This document shows positions 28,875 to 37,850 of a DNA stretch of 64,000 nucleotides, in pieces. The notes beneath the pieces are model-generated. The model did not search any database, was not told the DNA's origin, and saw only the letters and a program-made list of their open reading frames with translations. Position 1 is the stretch's first letter, and the number at the start of each line of letters is the position of its first letter. Location: assembly GCF_004135605.1 (NCBI RefSeq), contig NZ_SDPT01000001.1:310001-374000 (forward strand), written 5' to 3'. The translations under genes were made by a program, and so were the position numbers. Origin of the DNA: Sphingomonas desiccabilis. Its GTDB lineage: Bacteria > Pseudomonadota > Alphaproteobacteria > Sphingomonadales > Sphingomonadaceae.

Positions 28875-29873
28875 TTAGCCGAGCATCGCCCGAAGGGCGG
28901 GCGAGAACCATTCCTCGACGCTGTGTCCGGAACGCCGGACGATGCGGGCGGCGAGCGAATGCGCTGTCGCCCAGGCGCATGCCTCCTCGGGAGGCAGGAC
29001 TGTCAGCACCGTCGCCCAGGCATCGGCATGCCTGCAATTGGCGGCGAGCACCGTCACCGAGGCGGTGCCGTGCGCGATCGGGTGGCCGGTGCGCGGATCG
29101 AGCGTATGGGCGTAGCGGCGGCCATCGGCGGTGAAGCTGCGGCGATAGTCGCCGGAGGTGGCAATGGCGATGTCGTGCGCGGCGATGCGCAGCGGCGGGA
29201 GCGCGGCTCCCGGCAGCGGCTCCACCGCCACCCACCAGGGCTGCCCGTCCGGGCGCAGGCCGCAGCCGACGAACTCGCCGCCGATCTCCACCAGCAGGTC
29301 GGCGTGCCCGGCTGCGTGCAGCGCATCGGCGAGCGCGTCGACGGCATAGCCCTTGGCGATGCCGGAGAGGTCGAGCCGGGCGTCGCGCAGGCGGCGGGCG
29401 CGCAGCAGCAGCGGATCGAACTCGAACGCGTCGAGGCCCGCAGCCGCATGGGTCGCCTCGATCGTCTCGCCCGGGGGAGGAGCCGTGCGCGGGCCGGAAG
29501 GGCCGAACCCCCAGAGGTCGACCAGGGCACCGATCGCAGGATCAAAGGCGCCGCCGCTCGCCTCTGCGACCTGCCAGGCGCTGGCGAGAACGGCGACCAG
29601 CGCGGGCGGGAGGCGTTGCCAGCTGCCGATCGGTGCCCGATTGAGGCGGGAGAGGGCGGAGTCCGGCTCCCAGTGGCTCATCTCGGCGATGACCTTGCCA
29701 AGTATCTGGCGGGCGATGGCGAGAGCTGCCTGCGGGTCGCCGCCGACGATCCTGGCCGACCAGCTGGTGCCCATCGTCTCGCCGGCGATGGTCGCGATGG
29801 TGGCCGCGGGGTCGCGGCGCGCGAAGGCGGCCGGACCCGGGACCGATGGGATGGCGATGCGCGCGTGCGTCAG
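28875..29873 (-). CDS. apbE: FAD:protein FMN transferase, ApbE family
   Basis: 332 residues if translation starts at a CTG (29873) that overlaps the upstream TGA as CTGA; no ATG, GTG or TTG lies between there and an ATG at 29774, which would give 299 residues and cut the conserved GETMGTSW motif. Other features are FDPAIGALVDLWGFG, RLDLSGIAKGYAVDALADAL, LVEIGGEFVGCG and TSGDYRRSF with the metal-binding Asp/Thr residues late in HADAWATVLTV. ApbE transfers FMN onto Thr of target proteins; a target motif occurs in the DUF2271 protein of the same operon. Confidence 0.9.
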   Translation of the reverse strand: MTHARIAIPSVPGPAAFARRDPAATIATIAGETMGTSWSARIVGGDPQAALAIARQILGKVIAEMSHWEPDSALSRLNRAPIGSWQRLPPALVAVLASAWQVAEASGGAFDPAIGALVDLWGFGPSGPRTAPPPGETIEATHAAAGLDAFEFDPLLLRARRLRDARLDLSGIAKGYAVDALADALHAAGHADLLVEIGGEFVGCGLRPDGQPWWVAVEPLPGAALPPLRIAAHDIAIATSGDYRRSFTADGRRYAHTLDPRTGHPIAHGTASVTVLAANCRHADAWATVLTVLPPEEACAWATAHSLAARIVRRSGHSVEEWFSPALRAMLG

Positions 29874-30718
29874 GGCGCCAGCACCTCGAGCGTCGCGATA
29901 TAGGTGGCGCGGCGGGCGGGCGGCGCCGCTTGCGGGGCGGCGGGTTGCGCGGCGCCTGCCTCCCCGCGGCCGCCGCCGGTGGAGACGTTGAGCCAGTACA
30001 TGCCCGGTTCCGGCCAGGTGATGCGGACCGTGCCGTCGGCACCGGTCTTGAGGTCCATCTGCTTGAGGGCATCGCGGTAGCGGATGCCGCCGGGGATCAC
30101 CGTCACCGGCAGGCCCGCGGCGGGCTTGCCGTCGAGCAGGAACTGGAAGGTCGCCGCCTCTCCCGACACGAGATCGTTGGGATGGGTGACCGGCACCAGC
30201 TCCAGCCCCTTGCCGGTGGTCTTGAACACGGTGGTGGTGGGCGCGCCGGAGGTCACGAAGATCTCGTTGCGGCTGGTGCTGGTGGTGGTGCGCACGTCGG
30301 TCGCGCCCGTGGGGATCGCGGCGGCGAGCTTGTCGGCGGTGAGGCCGCGCGGCAGCCGCTGTTGCTGGCCGTCGAGCGTGTAGCTGCCCATCACCCCGTC
30401 GGAGACGGCGGCGATCTTGTAGGTGCCCTTCTGCGTCAGGTGGACGTCGAAGGTGCTGCGGTATCGGCTGGTGTTCCAGTTCTCGATCTTGCCCGCGCTG
30501 CCGTCCGGTTGGGTCACCGCAGGCGGGGTGCGCATCGGGAAATGCTCGAAATAGAAGAGGTCGTTCGAGATGGCGGCGTCGACCGTCACCCAGGCGTCGT
30601 CGCCCGACACGACGGTGGTCGAGGGCAGCATCCACTGGCGGTGCGCGCCCGCGGCGGCGGGAAGCAGCACGGCGACGGCGGCAGCGGCGGCGAGCAGGCG
30701 GTGGCGAAACAGGGTCAT
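29870..30718 (-). CDS. DUF4198 periplasmic protein
   Basis: 282 residues; the ATG at 30718 has a GGAGG ribosome-binding site. A signal peptide (LLAAAAAVAVLLPAAAGA) is followed by HRQWMLPSTTVVSGDDAWVTVDAA, the standard DUF4198 opening with an N-terminal His that may bind metal. Two beta-sandwich domains follow, then an Ala/Pro-rich linker and a final strand. DUF4198 genes cluster with DUF2271, PepSY and ApbE in published surveys of flavinylated electron-transfer systems. Confidence 0.9.
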   Translation of the reverse strand: MTLFRHRLLAAAAAVAVLLPAAAGAHRQWMLPSTTVVSGDDAWVTVDAAISNDLFYFEHFPMRTPPAVTQPDGSAGKIENWNTSRYRSTFDVHLTQKGTYKIAAVSDGVMGSYTLDGQQQRLPRGLTADKLAAAIPTGATDVRTTTSTSRNEIFVTSGAPTTTVFKTTGKGLELVPVTHPNDLVSGEAATFQFLLDGKPAAGLPVTVIPGGIRYRDALKQMDLKTGADGTVRITWPEPGMYWLNVSTGGGRGEAGAAQPAAPQAAPPARRATYIATLEVLAP

Positions 30719-30735
30719 GGTTCCTCCAGTGGGTG

Positions 30736-31269
30736 TCAGCGGCGGACGGTGAGCGTCACCGCGCCCAGTTCGCTGGTGCCCGCAGCGCGGGCGGTGCCGT
30801 CGCCGGCGGGCGGCCAGGCGAAGGGCAGGCGCAGCAGCTCGCGGCCGCCGACTTCGCGCGCGGCCTCGACCACCAGCGTGTATTTGCCCGGGCCGAGCTG
30901 GCCGAGCGGGCCCTTGCCCGCGGCGAAGCGGAGCGTGTGGGTGCCCGGCGCACGGGTGGCACCCGTCACGCCATCGGCGGGAAAGGACATGCTGCGGCCG
31001 GAGGCGCGCCACCATTGGCGCACGTCGCGCAGCCACTTGGTGCCCTCGCCGTTCTTCATGTCGTGGTCGTACCAGACGGCGAGCGTGCGGGCGCCGCCGC
31101 CCTCCTTCTCCAGCCACACCGCGACATAGGGCTTGTGATATTCGGCAACCGACAGGCGCGGGATGGTGATCGACAGGTCGAGCGTCTGCGCCTGGGCGGG
31201 GGCGGCGATCCCCCCGACCGCGGCCGCCAGCGGCAGGCCGGTGAGCACGAGATGGTGGCGGACGTGCAT
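30736..31269 (-). CDS. DUF2271 periplasmic protein with flavinylation motif
   Basis: 177 residues from the ATG at 31269, with a signal peptide ending near AAPAQAQ. DUF2271 features are YHKPYVAVWLEKEGG, TLAVWYDHDMKNGEGTKWL and WWRASGR. Residues 99-105 are DGVTGAT, which fits the ApbE target consensus with Thr105 as the predicted FMN attachment site. It is likely a periplasmic flavin carrier that passes electrons between the PepSY membrane proteins and an iron substrate. Confidence 0.9.
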   Translation of the reverse strand: MHVRHHLVLTGLPLAAAVGGIAAPAQAQTLDLSITIPRLSVAEYHKPYVAVWLEKEGGGARTLAVWYDHDMKNGEGTKWLRDVRQWWRASGRSMSFPADGVTGATRAPGTHTLRFAAGKGPLGQLGPGKYTLVVEAAREVGGRELLRLPFAWPPAGDGTARAAGTSELGAVTLTVRR

Positions 31270-31289
31270 GGGCAAGGCTCCCCAGGGTC

Positions 31290-31943
31290 TCAGTGGATCA
31301 GGAAGACGGCGACCAGCGCCGGGATCACCAGCCCCAGCCCGACCAGCGGCCAGGTGCTGCGGCGCTTGGCGGAATGGAGCTGGAGCAGGAACAGGCCGGT
31401 TACCGAGAAGATGACGCAGGCGCCGACGAAGATGTCGATGAACCAGCTCCAGGCGGTGCCGGCGTTGCGGCCTTTGTGGAGGTCGTTGAGATAGGCGATC
31501 CAGCCGCGATCGGTGCGTTCGCTGGTGACGGCGCCGGTCTCCCGGTCGATCGCGACCCAGCCGTCGCCCCCGGGCCGAGGGAGCCCCAGGTACACCTCGC
31601 CGGCGGACCATTCCGCATCGCCATGCGGCGCCAGCGGAAGCGTCTTGGCGACCCAGGCGGCGACGGGAGTGGGAAGCGGGCGCTTGCCGTCCGGCCGATC
31701 ATCGGGACGGACGAGCGGCAGCAGGTCGGGCGGCAGCGTCGCCTGGCCGGTGGTGACGGCGGGCGTCCCCTCGATGTCGGCGGCGTGGTTGAGCGTAAAG
31801 CCGGTGATCGCGAACAGGAGCAGGCCGATCAGGCTCAGCGCCGAGCTCATCCAGTGCCAGCTGTGCAGCTGACGCAGCCAGAAGGCCCGGCGGCTCTTCT
31901 TGCGGGCGACGGATGGGGAGGGGACGGCGGCTGCTGGAGGCAT
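31290..31943 (-). CDS. PepSY-associated transmembrane protein
   Basis: 217 residues from the ATG at 31943. A basic N-terminus (RKKSRRAFWLRQLHSWHW) precedes a membrane helix (SALSLIGLLLFAITGFTLNHA), a periplasmic domain with YLGLPRPGGDGWVAIDRETG, and two more helices. An in-frame TTG at 31988 could extend it by 15 residues through the upstream palindrome, but the ATG is preferred because the extra part is not family-like. It heads the PepSY-DUF2271-DUF4198-ApbE operon. Confidence 0.88.
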   Translation of the reverse strand: MPPAAAVPSPSVARKKSRRAFWLRQLHSWHWMSSALSLIGLLLFAITGFTLNHAADIEGTPAVTTGQATLPPDLLPLVRPDDRPDGKRPLPTPVAAWVAKTLPLAPHGDAEWSAGEVYLGLPRPGGDGWVAIDRETGAVTSERTDRGWIAYLNDLHKGRNAGTAWSWFIDIFVGACVIFSVTGLFLLQLHSAKRRSTWPLVGLGLVIPALVAVFLIH

Positions 31944-31953
31944 GCGGATCGCT

Positions 31954-31978
31954 ATTCGAAAGGAGCTGCCTTTCGAAT
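31954..31978 (-). other. Perfect 10-5-10 palindrome in the PepSY leader
   Basis: ATTCGAAAGG (31954-31963) and CCTTTCGAAT (31969-31978) with 5 bases between, 10 bases upstream of the PepSY ATG. As RNA it would make a 10-bp hairpin right at the ribosome-binding region; as DNA it could be an operator next to the iron box at 31981-32002. Confidence 0.6.
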
Positions 31979-31980
31979 AC

Positions 31981-32002
31981 GCGAACAATTCTCAATTGCA
32001 AC
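31981..32002 (-). promoter_or_regulatory. Candidate Fur box upstream of the PepSY-ApbE operon
   Basis: GCGAACAATTCTCAATTGCA and the following AC form an AT-rich imperfect palindrome around ATTCTCAAT, close to classical Fur-box character (GAGAATTGTTCGC on the minus strand). It lies about 40 bases upstream of the PepSY start in otherwise very GC-rich DNA, where such an AT-rich patch stands out. Confidence 0.5.
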
Positions 32003-32069
32003 TAGGAAGTGCCGGGCACTCCGGACCTGGGCTGCGGCGACCCCGGGGGGACCGCCGCAGCCTTTTGGA

Positions 32070-35000
32070 TCAACGTCCGAGCAGCACTCGGGCTTGTCCG
32101 GCGATCTGTGCCAGGATCGCGAGCGTCGGAGCGGGCGCCAGCCGTGCCCGCGCCACCAGGGCGGTGAACTGCGCCACGCGCGGCTGGTTTTCGGCCATCC
32201 AGGCATCGACCGCCGCCTGCGGATCGGCGCCGTCGATCCGGGCGAGGAAGTCGAGCCGCAGTTGCTGGAAGTCGCGCGCGAGGCCCGCGACCAGCAGCCG
32301 CTCCCACGGGTCCCCGCTGGTGATGCGCGCCGCGGCGGCCTGCGCCCAGTCGAGCCCCAGCGCCTCGCCCAGATGGGTGAACGCATGGGCGAGCACGACT
32401 TCGTCGACTCCGCGCTCCGCCCCCAGGTCGGCCAGGCCGACGGCGCCGTCCAGGTCGAACAGGCGCACGACCCTGGCGCTCAGCGCGTCCGGGGCGCCGG
32501 CGGCGGCGAGGCGCTCGCGCATCCGCTGGCTCTGAGCGCGGGCCTCCCTCAGCAGGAGCGATTCCGCCTGCGCGTCCAGGCGGTCGATCGCAGGCTTCAG
32601 CCGCGCGATGGCCTCGGCCGGACGCATGCCCTGACGGCAGGCGCGCAGCAGGTCGGCGATCTGGACGCGGGTGGCGGCGGCGGCATGGCCGATCAGCGCG
32701 AGGCGGGCGTCCTCGCTGATCTCCGCCTGCTCGATCTGCGCCCACAGGGCGGGGAGGTCGAACAGCCGTTCGGCGACGACGAACATCGCCGCCAGGTCTC
32801 CGATCGCCGCGCCTTCCTCCTCCACCAGCTCGAACGGGTGCAGCACGCCCAGGCGGTTGATGATGCGGTTCGCGAGCTTGGTGGCGACGATCTCCCCGCG
32901 GAGGCGATGCTGCTCAATGGCGTCGCCAAAGCGCGCCTGCATCGCGTGCGGGAAGGCGCTGCACAGGTCCGGCAGGAGTTCCGGGGTATGGCCGAGCCGG
33001 TTCGCCTCGATCGCGTCCTGAAGCGCGAGCTTCGCCGAGGCGAGCAGCACCGCGAGCTCGGGCCGGGTGAAGCCCTGTCCCTCCTGCGCGCGGCGCAGCA
33101 GATCGTCGTTGGGCGCGAGCCCCTCCACCGCGCGGTCGAGCCGGCCGGCGCTTTCGAGCATCTCGATCACGCGGACATAGCTCGGCACGGTGACGGCGCC
33201 TTCGCCCTCCATGAAGGAGAGGGCGAGCGTCTGAAGGCGATTGTCCTCCAGCACCAGCCGGGCGACGTCGTCCGTCATCTCGGCCAGCAGCGCGTTGCGA
33301 TCGTCGAACGCCAGGCGTCCCTCGGTCACCTCGCGGTTGAGCGCGATCTTGATGTTGACCTCGTTGTCCGAGCAGTCGACGCCGGCCGAATTGTCGATGA
33401 AGTCGGTGTTGATGCGCCCACCCCGGGCCGCAAAGGCGATGCGGGCGGCCTGAGTGACGCCCAGGTTCGCGCCTTCGCCCACCACCTTCACGCGCAGCGT
33501 GTCGGCGTTGACGCGGATGCGGTCGTTGGCGGGATCGCCGACGTCCGAATGCGCCTCATGGCCTGCCTTCACATAGGTGCCGATGCCGCCGAACCACAGC
33601 AGGTCCGCGGGCGCGCGCAGGATCGCGGAGATCAGCGAGCTGGGGTCCAGCTCGGTGTCCTCCACGCCGAGCATGCGCCGCACCGGCTCCGACAGCGGGA
33701 TCGTCTTGGCGGTGCGCGGGAAGACGCCGCCACCTTGCGAGATCAGGCCCTTGTCGTAATCGTCCCAGCTGGAGCGGGGGAGGTTGAACAGCCGCTGGCG
33801 TTCCTCCCAGCTCCGGGCCGCATCCGGGTTGGGATCCAGGAAGATGTGGCGGTGGTCGAACGCGGCCTGCAGCCGGATCGCCTTGGACAGGAGCATGCCG
33901 TTGCCGAACACGTCGCCGGACATGTCGCCGCAGCCGACGACGGTGACAGGATCGGCCTGCACGTCGACGCCCATCTCCAGGAAGTGGCGCTGGACCGAGA
34001 CCCAGCCGCCGCGTGCGGTGATGCCCATCGCCTTGTGGTCATAGCCGTGGCTGCCGCCGCTGGCGAAGGCGTCGCCCAGCCAGAAGCCGCGCTCCACCGC
34101 CAGTGCATTGGCGACGTCGGAGAAGGTGGCGGTACCCTTGTCGGCGGCGACCACGAAATACGGATCGTCGCCGTCGAGGATGGTCACGCCCTCCGGATGG
34201 ACAACCTTGTTCTCCACCAGATTGTCGGTGATCGAGAGCAGCGTGCGGATGAAGATGCGGTAGCTCTCCGTCCCCTCGGCCAGCCAGGCGTCGCGATCGG
34301 TGGGGGCGGGGAGCTGCTTGGGATAGAAGCCGCCCTTGGCGCCGGTCGGCACGATCACCGCGTTCTTGACCCGCTGCGCCTTCATCAGGCCCAGGATCTC
34401 GGTACGGAAGTCGTCGCGCCGGTCGGACCAGCGCAGCCCGCCGCGCGCGACCGGGCCGGCGCGCAGGTGGATGCCTTCGACGCGGGGCGAATAGACCCAC
34501 ACCTCGCGCCAGGGGAGCGGCTTGGGCAGGCCCGGCACCTTGGCGCTGTCGAGCTTGAACGCCAGCGCCTCTGCCGCGGCCGGGGCAAAGGCGTTGGTGC
34601 GCAGCGTCGCGCCGATCAGCGCGCGCATCGCGCGCAGGATGCGGTCCTCGTCGATCGCCGAGACGGCGTCGAGCCCGCGCTCGATCGCGGCGTCCGCTTC
34701 TGCCGCGCGGGCGGCATCGGCGTTCGCCGGATCGTGGATCGCAACGAAGCGCTCGACCAGCGCCCGCGCCACTGCCGGCGCGCGGCGGAGCGCGTCGACA
34801 ACGGTGCCGAGCGGGTAGGTGAGCCCGGCCTGGCGCAGATAGCGGAACCAGGCGCGGAACAGCACGACGGAGGCGGGAGCCAGCCCCGCCTCGACGATCA
34901 GCCGATTGAAGCCGTCGTTCTCGGCGCGGTTCTCGAGCACGGCGGCGACCGCTTCCTCGGCCACGCGCGTGTCGAACTGCGGCGCCCCGGCGGCGCCGGG

Positions 35001-36668
35001 CAACTCGACCGCAAAGTCGTGGATGAAGGACTGTGCCTCGTCGCTCAGGCGGGTCGGGATTTCCTCGACCACGCGGAAGCCGAAGTTCTCGAACACCGGC
35101 ACCGCATCCGACAGCGAGAGCGCGCCGCCCTGGCGATAGAGCTTGATCCGCAGCGTTCCGTCGGGCGCGGTGAGGATGCGGACCGAGCGGCTGTCGGCGT
35201 CGCTGAGGCTGCCCAGGCGCAGCACGTCGTGCGCCGCTTCCTCGGGCGTGTTGACGTTGCGGTAGTTGATCGGGAAGGCGGTGGCATAGCGCAGCGCCAG
35301 CCGGGCGGCGGCCCCTGAAGGAGCAATCTCGCCGAGTGCCGCCTCGATCGCCGGGCTCCAGCCGCGAACCATCCGCTCGACGCGGCGGTCGAGCTCCGCG
35401 CCATCGGGCATCTGCCCCTCGCCGCGCAGATCGAGCATGTAGCGGATCAGCGCTGCGTCGCCCTCCACTGCGATCGTCCAGCTGAGCAGCCGGGCATGCG
35501 CCGCCTCGCACAGCATGTCGCCGATCGCGCTGCGCCGGCCGGTCGAGAGGTCGTCGCGCTGCAGCCAGACGAAGGCGAACAGGTGGCGGCCGAGCGGGCT
35601 GCTGATCAGCACGACCCGCGAGCGCGGCCGGTCCGCGATCGACATGGCGGTGAGCGCCAGCGTCTCCAGCGCCTCCGGCGGGAAGGCGGTGGTGAGGTCA
35701 TGGGGCAGGGCAGTCAGCGCGTGCGCGAGCGACTTGCCGGCATGGCCCTTGGGATCGAAGCCGAACTGCGCCTGGAGGGCGGCGAGGTTGCGGCGCAGCA
35801 CCGGCACGTCCGCGGGAGCCGCATGCAGCGCGGCGCTGGTCCATAGCCCGGCGTGGATCGACAGGCCGATGACTTGGCCGCCATCGCGGATCGGCAGCAC
35901 GACGAGGTCGAGGGGCGCGCGACGGTGGACGGTCGAAAGCGCGTTCGATTTGAGCAGCAGCAGCGGGTGGCCCGCTTCGAACCAGGCGATCGCGCGCTGG
36001 CGGGAGCTCTCGGCGAGCATCTGGCTGTGGATCGGCCGGCGGGCGATGCCCAGGCAGTCGCGGTCGTTCTCGCCGGGGAACCAGCGCAGGTGTCCCAGCA
36101 GGGTGAAGTTGCGGTCCAGGAACCATTCGAGCAGCGCCCGGGTTTCCGGATCCGGCGTCTGCGCCGCGTCGTCGCGGATCGCCTGCTGCATCGGCTGCCA
36201 GTCGGCGACCGCGGCGCGGACGTCGGCCAGATTGCGCTCGATCTCGTCGCTCAGTTCCCGGCGCAGCCGCGCGTCCACGCGGTCCATCTCGATGTAGACC
36301 ATGGATTCCGGCGCGCCGCCGACGGCGATGTCGACGATCGACCCGGCGTCGTCGCGCACGACCGGGAGCACGGGGTGGATGATGCGTTCGATGAGGAGAT
36401 TGTGGCCGGTGATCGCGGCCGCGATCGAATCGACCAGGAAGGGCATGTCGTCGTTGACCACGGCAAGCCGCATCTGGCGGCGCCCGTCGGTGGTGACACT
36501 GTCGATGGCGACCGACGCCGAGCCGGGCGGGCGAGCGCGGGCGGCATCCGCCACCAGCCGTACCGCCGCCTCCCGCTCTTGGTTTCCGAGCCCTTCGAGT
36601 TCGCTCGGAAGCGCACCATCGAACAACCTCGCCGCGATTGCCTGCGGCACCTTATCCTCTTCGGTCAT
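32070..36668 (-). CDS. NAD-dependent glutamate dehydrogenase, large (180 kDa) type
   Basis: 1532 residues, the size class of NAD-GDH (GdhB/GdhA-180). A long N-terminal region with ACT-like segments (RLAVVNDDMPFLVDSIAAAITG, then PVLPVVRDDAG) precedes the catalytic part (about 680-1150): VARGGLRWSDRRDDFRTEILGL, TGAKGGFYPKQ with the substrate-binding Lys, CGDMSGDVFGNGML and WFGGIGTYVKA. A long helical C-terminal region follows. It oxidises glutamate to 2-oxoglutarate and ammonia. Family members are usually about 1600 residues, so this one is slightly short. Confidence 0.96.
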   Translation of the reverse strand: MTEEDKVPQAIAARLFDGALPSELEGLGNQEREAAVRLVADAARARPPGSASVAIDSVTTDGRRQMRLAVVNDDMPFLVDSIAAAITGHNLLIERIIHPVLPVVRDDAGSIVDIAVGGAPESMVYIEMDRVDARLRRELSDEIERNLADVRAAVADWQPMQQAIRDDAAQTPDPETRALLEWFLDRNFTLLGHLRWFPGENDRDCLGIARRPIHSQMLAESSRQRAIAWFEAGHPLLLLKSNALSTVHRRAPLDLVVLPIRDGGQVIGLSIHAGLWTSAALHAAPADVPVLRRNLAALQAQFGFDPKGHAGKSLAHALTALPHDLTTAFPPEALETLALTAMSIADRPRSRVVLISSPLGRHLFAFVWLQRDDLSTGRRSAIGDMLCEAAHARLLSWTIAVEGDAALIRYMLDLRGEGQMPDGAELDRRVERMVRGWSPAIEAALGEIAPSGAAARLALRYATAFPINYRNVNTPEEAAHDVLRLGSLSDADSRSVRILTAPDGTLRIKLYRQGGALSLSDAVPVFENFGFRVVEEIPTRLSDEAQSFIHDFAVELPGAAGAPQFDTRVAEEAVAAVLENRAENDGFNRLIVEAGLAPASVVLFRAWFRYLRQAGLTYPLGTVVDALRRAPAVARALVERFVAIHDPANADAARAAEADAAIERGLDAVSAIDEDRILRAMRALIGATLRTNAFAPAAAEALAFKLDSAKVPGLPKPLPWREVWVYSPRVEGIHLRAGPVARGGLRWSDRRDDFRTEILGLMKAQRVKNAVIVPTGAKGGFYPKQLPAPTDRDAWLAEGTESYRIFIRTLLSITDNLVENKVVHPEGVTILDGDDPYFVVAADKGTATFSDVANALAVERGFWLGDAFASGGSHGYDHKAMGITARGGWVSVQRHFLEMGVDVQADPVTVVGCGDMSGDVFGNGMLLSKAIRLQAAFDHRHIFLDPNPDAARSWEERQRLFNLPRSSWDDYDKGLISQGGGVFPRTAKTIPLSEPVRRMLGVEDTELDPSSLISAILRAPADLLWFGGIGTYVKAGHEAHSDVGDPANDRIRVNADTLRVKVVGEGANLGVTQAARIAFAARGGRINTDFIDNSAGVDCSDNEVNIKIALNREVTEGRLAFDDRNALLAEMTDDVARLVLEDNRLQTLALSFMEGEGAVTVPSYVRVIEMLESAGRLDRAVEGLAPNDDLLRRAQEGQGFTRPELAVLLASAKLALQDAIEANRLGHTPELLPDLCSAFPHAMQARFGDAIEQHRLRGEIVATKLANRIINRLGVLHPFELVEEEGAAIGDLAAMFVVAERLFDLPALWAQIEQAEISEDARLALIGHAAAATRVQIADLLRACRQGMRPAEAIARLKPAIDRLDAQAESLLLREARAQSQRMRERLAAAGAPDALSARVVRLFDLDGAVGLADLGAERGVDEVVLAHAFTHLGEALGLDWAQAAAARITSGDPWERLLVAGLARDFQQLRLDFLARIDGADPQAAVDAWMAENQPRVAQFTALVARARLAPAPTLAILAQIAGQARVLLGR

Positions 36669-36740
36669 GGCAGCGATATGCGCCCCGGATTCGACCGGCT
36701 CAACCCTTGTGGCGGTTGCGAAGAATATTGCTGCGCTGCA

Positions 36741-37640
36741 TCATCGGCGATGCATGCGGCGGATCGCTTCCTGCGTGAGATCGTCGCTGCCCTCCACGGC
36801 GCCGATGATCTCTACGCGGCCGCCCGCCGTGGCCCGGCCGAGCAGCAGGACGAATTCCTCCGTTCCTGCATCCACCGGGATCGACCCGAGTGCGGGCGCG
36901 GTGCGCAGCAGGTCGCTCGCGGACTGGAGATCGGGGAGAGCAGGCTCGCCCAAGCCTGCGCCCGGACCGTCGGCCCAGGCGGGTGCGACGGGAGCGGGGG
37001 GCGGCGCGTCGGTGCTGCGGGCGTCCGCCATCTCGGCTGCAAGCTGCGCCTGGATGCGCGCGTCGGCGACCTCCTTCCAGTTGATCACGCCATAGATGAA
37101 GTTGATCCGCTGCTGGTCCGACGAGAAGGGCATCAGGATGCCGCGGTAGAGGGTGGGATGGCCGCGTTGCGACACGAACTCCGCCTCGAACCCGATCGGC
37201 GCTCCGCTGGCCAGGATCTGCGGATATTGTTCGGTAAGGCGGGCCAGCAGCGAGTTCTGGGGCACGTCCGCGATCCTGAGGATGCCCGAGGTGACGCCGC
37301 ACTCCTCGCGCACGGCATGGCCGATGAAGCGGATGCGCGGCTCGGCATCGTCGTGCGAGAAATCGAGCAGCACCCCGTGCGGGCCGAAGTCCCCAGCCGA
37401 TGCGGGATCCAGCTCTTCGATCGTCGGATAGGCGCGGCCCTTCAGCAGGGAGATCCAGTGGTTGTACGCGCGGACGTGCATCCGCCGCTCGTCGCCGCCC
37501 ACCATCCGCTGCGGCTCCGGGCCCTGGCCCACGCCGTCGCGGTCGAACTCCTCTCGTTCGGGCTGTTCGTCCGGCCCGCGCGCCCTGTCCATATCCGATC
37601 CCCACGGGCGTCGCTGCCCGGGCGCAGTGTGGCGGTTCAT
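36741..37640 (-). CDS. PAS-domain protein (PAS_5-like)
   Basis: 299 residues from the ATG at 37640. Residues about 50-200 form a PAS_5-type domain: HVRAYNHWISLLKGRAYPTI, FGPHGVLLDFSHD, RIRFIGHAVREECG and FISQR-like GHPTLYRGILMPFS. The rest is a Pro/Ala-rich linker and a C-terminal tail with FVLLLGRATAGG. No output domain is visible. Similar alphaproteobacterial proteins are annotated only as PAS-domain proteins. It lies 72 bases upstream of the glutamate dehydrogenase gene, same strand. Confidence 0.8.
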   Translation of the reverse strand: MNRHTAPGQRRPWGSDMDRARGPDEQPEREEFDRDGVGQGPEPQRMVGGDERRMHVRAYNHWISLLKGRAYPTIEELDPASAGDFGPHGVLLDFSHDDAEPRIRFIGHAVREECGVTSGILRIADVPQNSLLARLTEQYPQILASGAPIGFEAEFVSQRGHPTLYRGILMPFSSDQQRINFIYGVINWKEVADARIQAQLAAEMADARSTDAPPPAPVAPAWADGPGAGLGEPALPDLQSASDLLRTAPALGSIPVDAGTEEFVLLLGRATAGGRVEIIGAVEGSDDLTQEAIRRMHRR

Positions 37641-37774
37641 GGTAAAGGATGGGTGAAGCAATCCGCCGGGGCGCCGGCGCCGGGCAAACTGCGAAAACAG
37701 CGCAAGCGGCGCTTGCCAGCGCCGCCACCCGCTGGTAAGCGCGCGCTTCCCACGAGGCGCTGTGCGCCCCATGT

Positions 37775-37850
37775 GCCGCTTTAGCTCAGTTGGTAGAGCA
37801 TCGCATTCGTAATGCGGGGGTCACAGGTTCGAGTCCTGTAAGCGGCACCA
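37775..37850 (+). tRNA. tRNA-Thr (anticodon CGT)
   Basis: Acceptor stem GCCGCTT/AAGCGGC, D-arm TAGCTCAGTTGGTAGAGC, anticodon stem GCATT/AATGC with loop anticodon CGT, T-arm GGTTCGAGTCC, and CCA encoded at 37848-37850. 76 nt. It marks the border between the high-GC core and the accessory region to the right, a typical integration site position. Confidence 0.97.

Noticed and set aside
31293..35318. 1341-codon plus-strand frame opposite the glutamate dehydrogenase
   Set aside because: Antisense shadow in GC-rich DNA; the minus strand encodes clear PepSY and NAD-glutamate dehydrogenase proteins.
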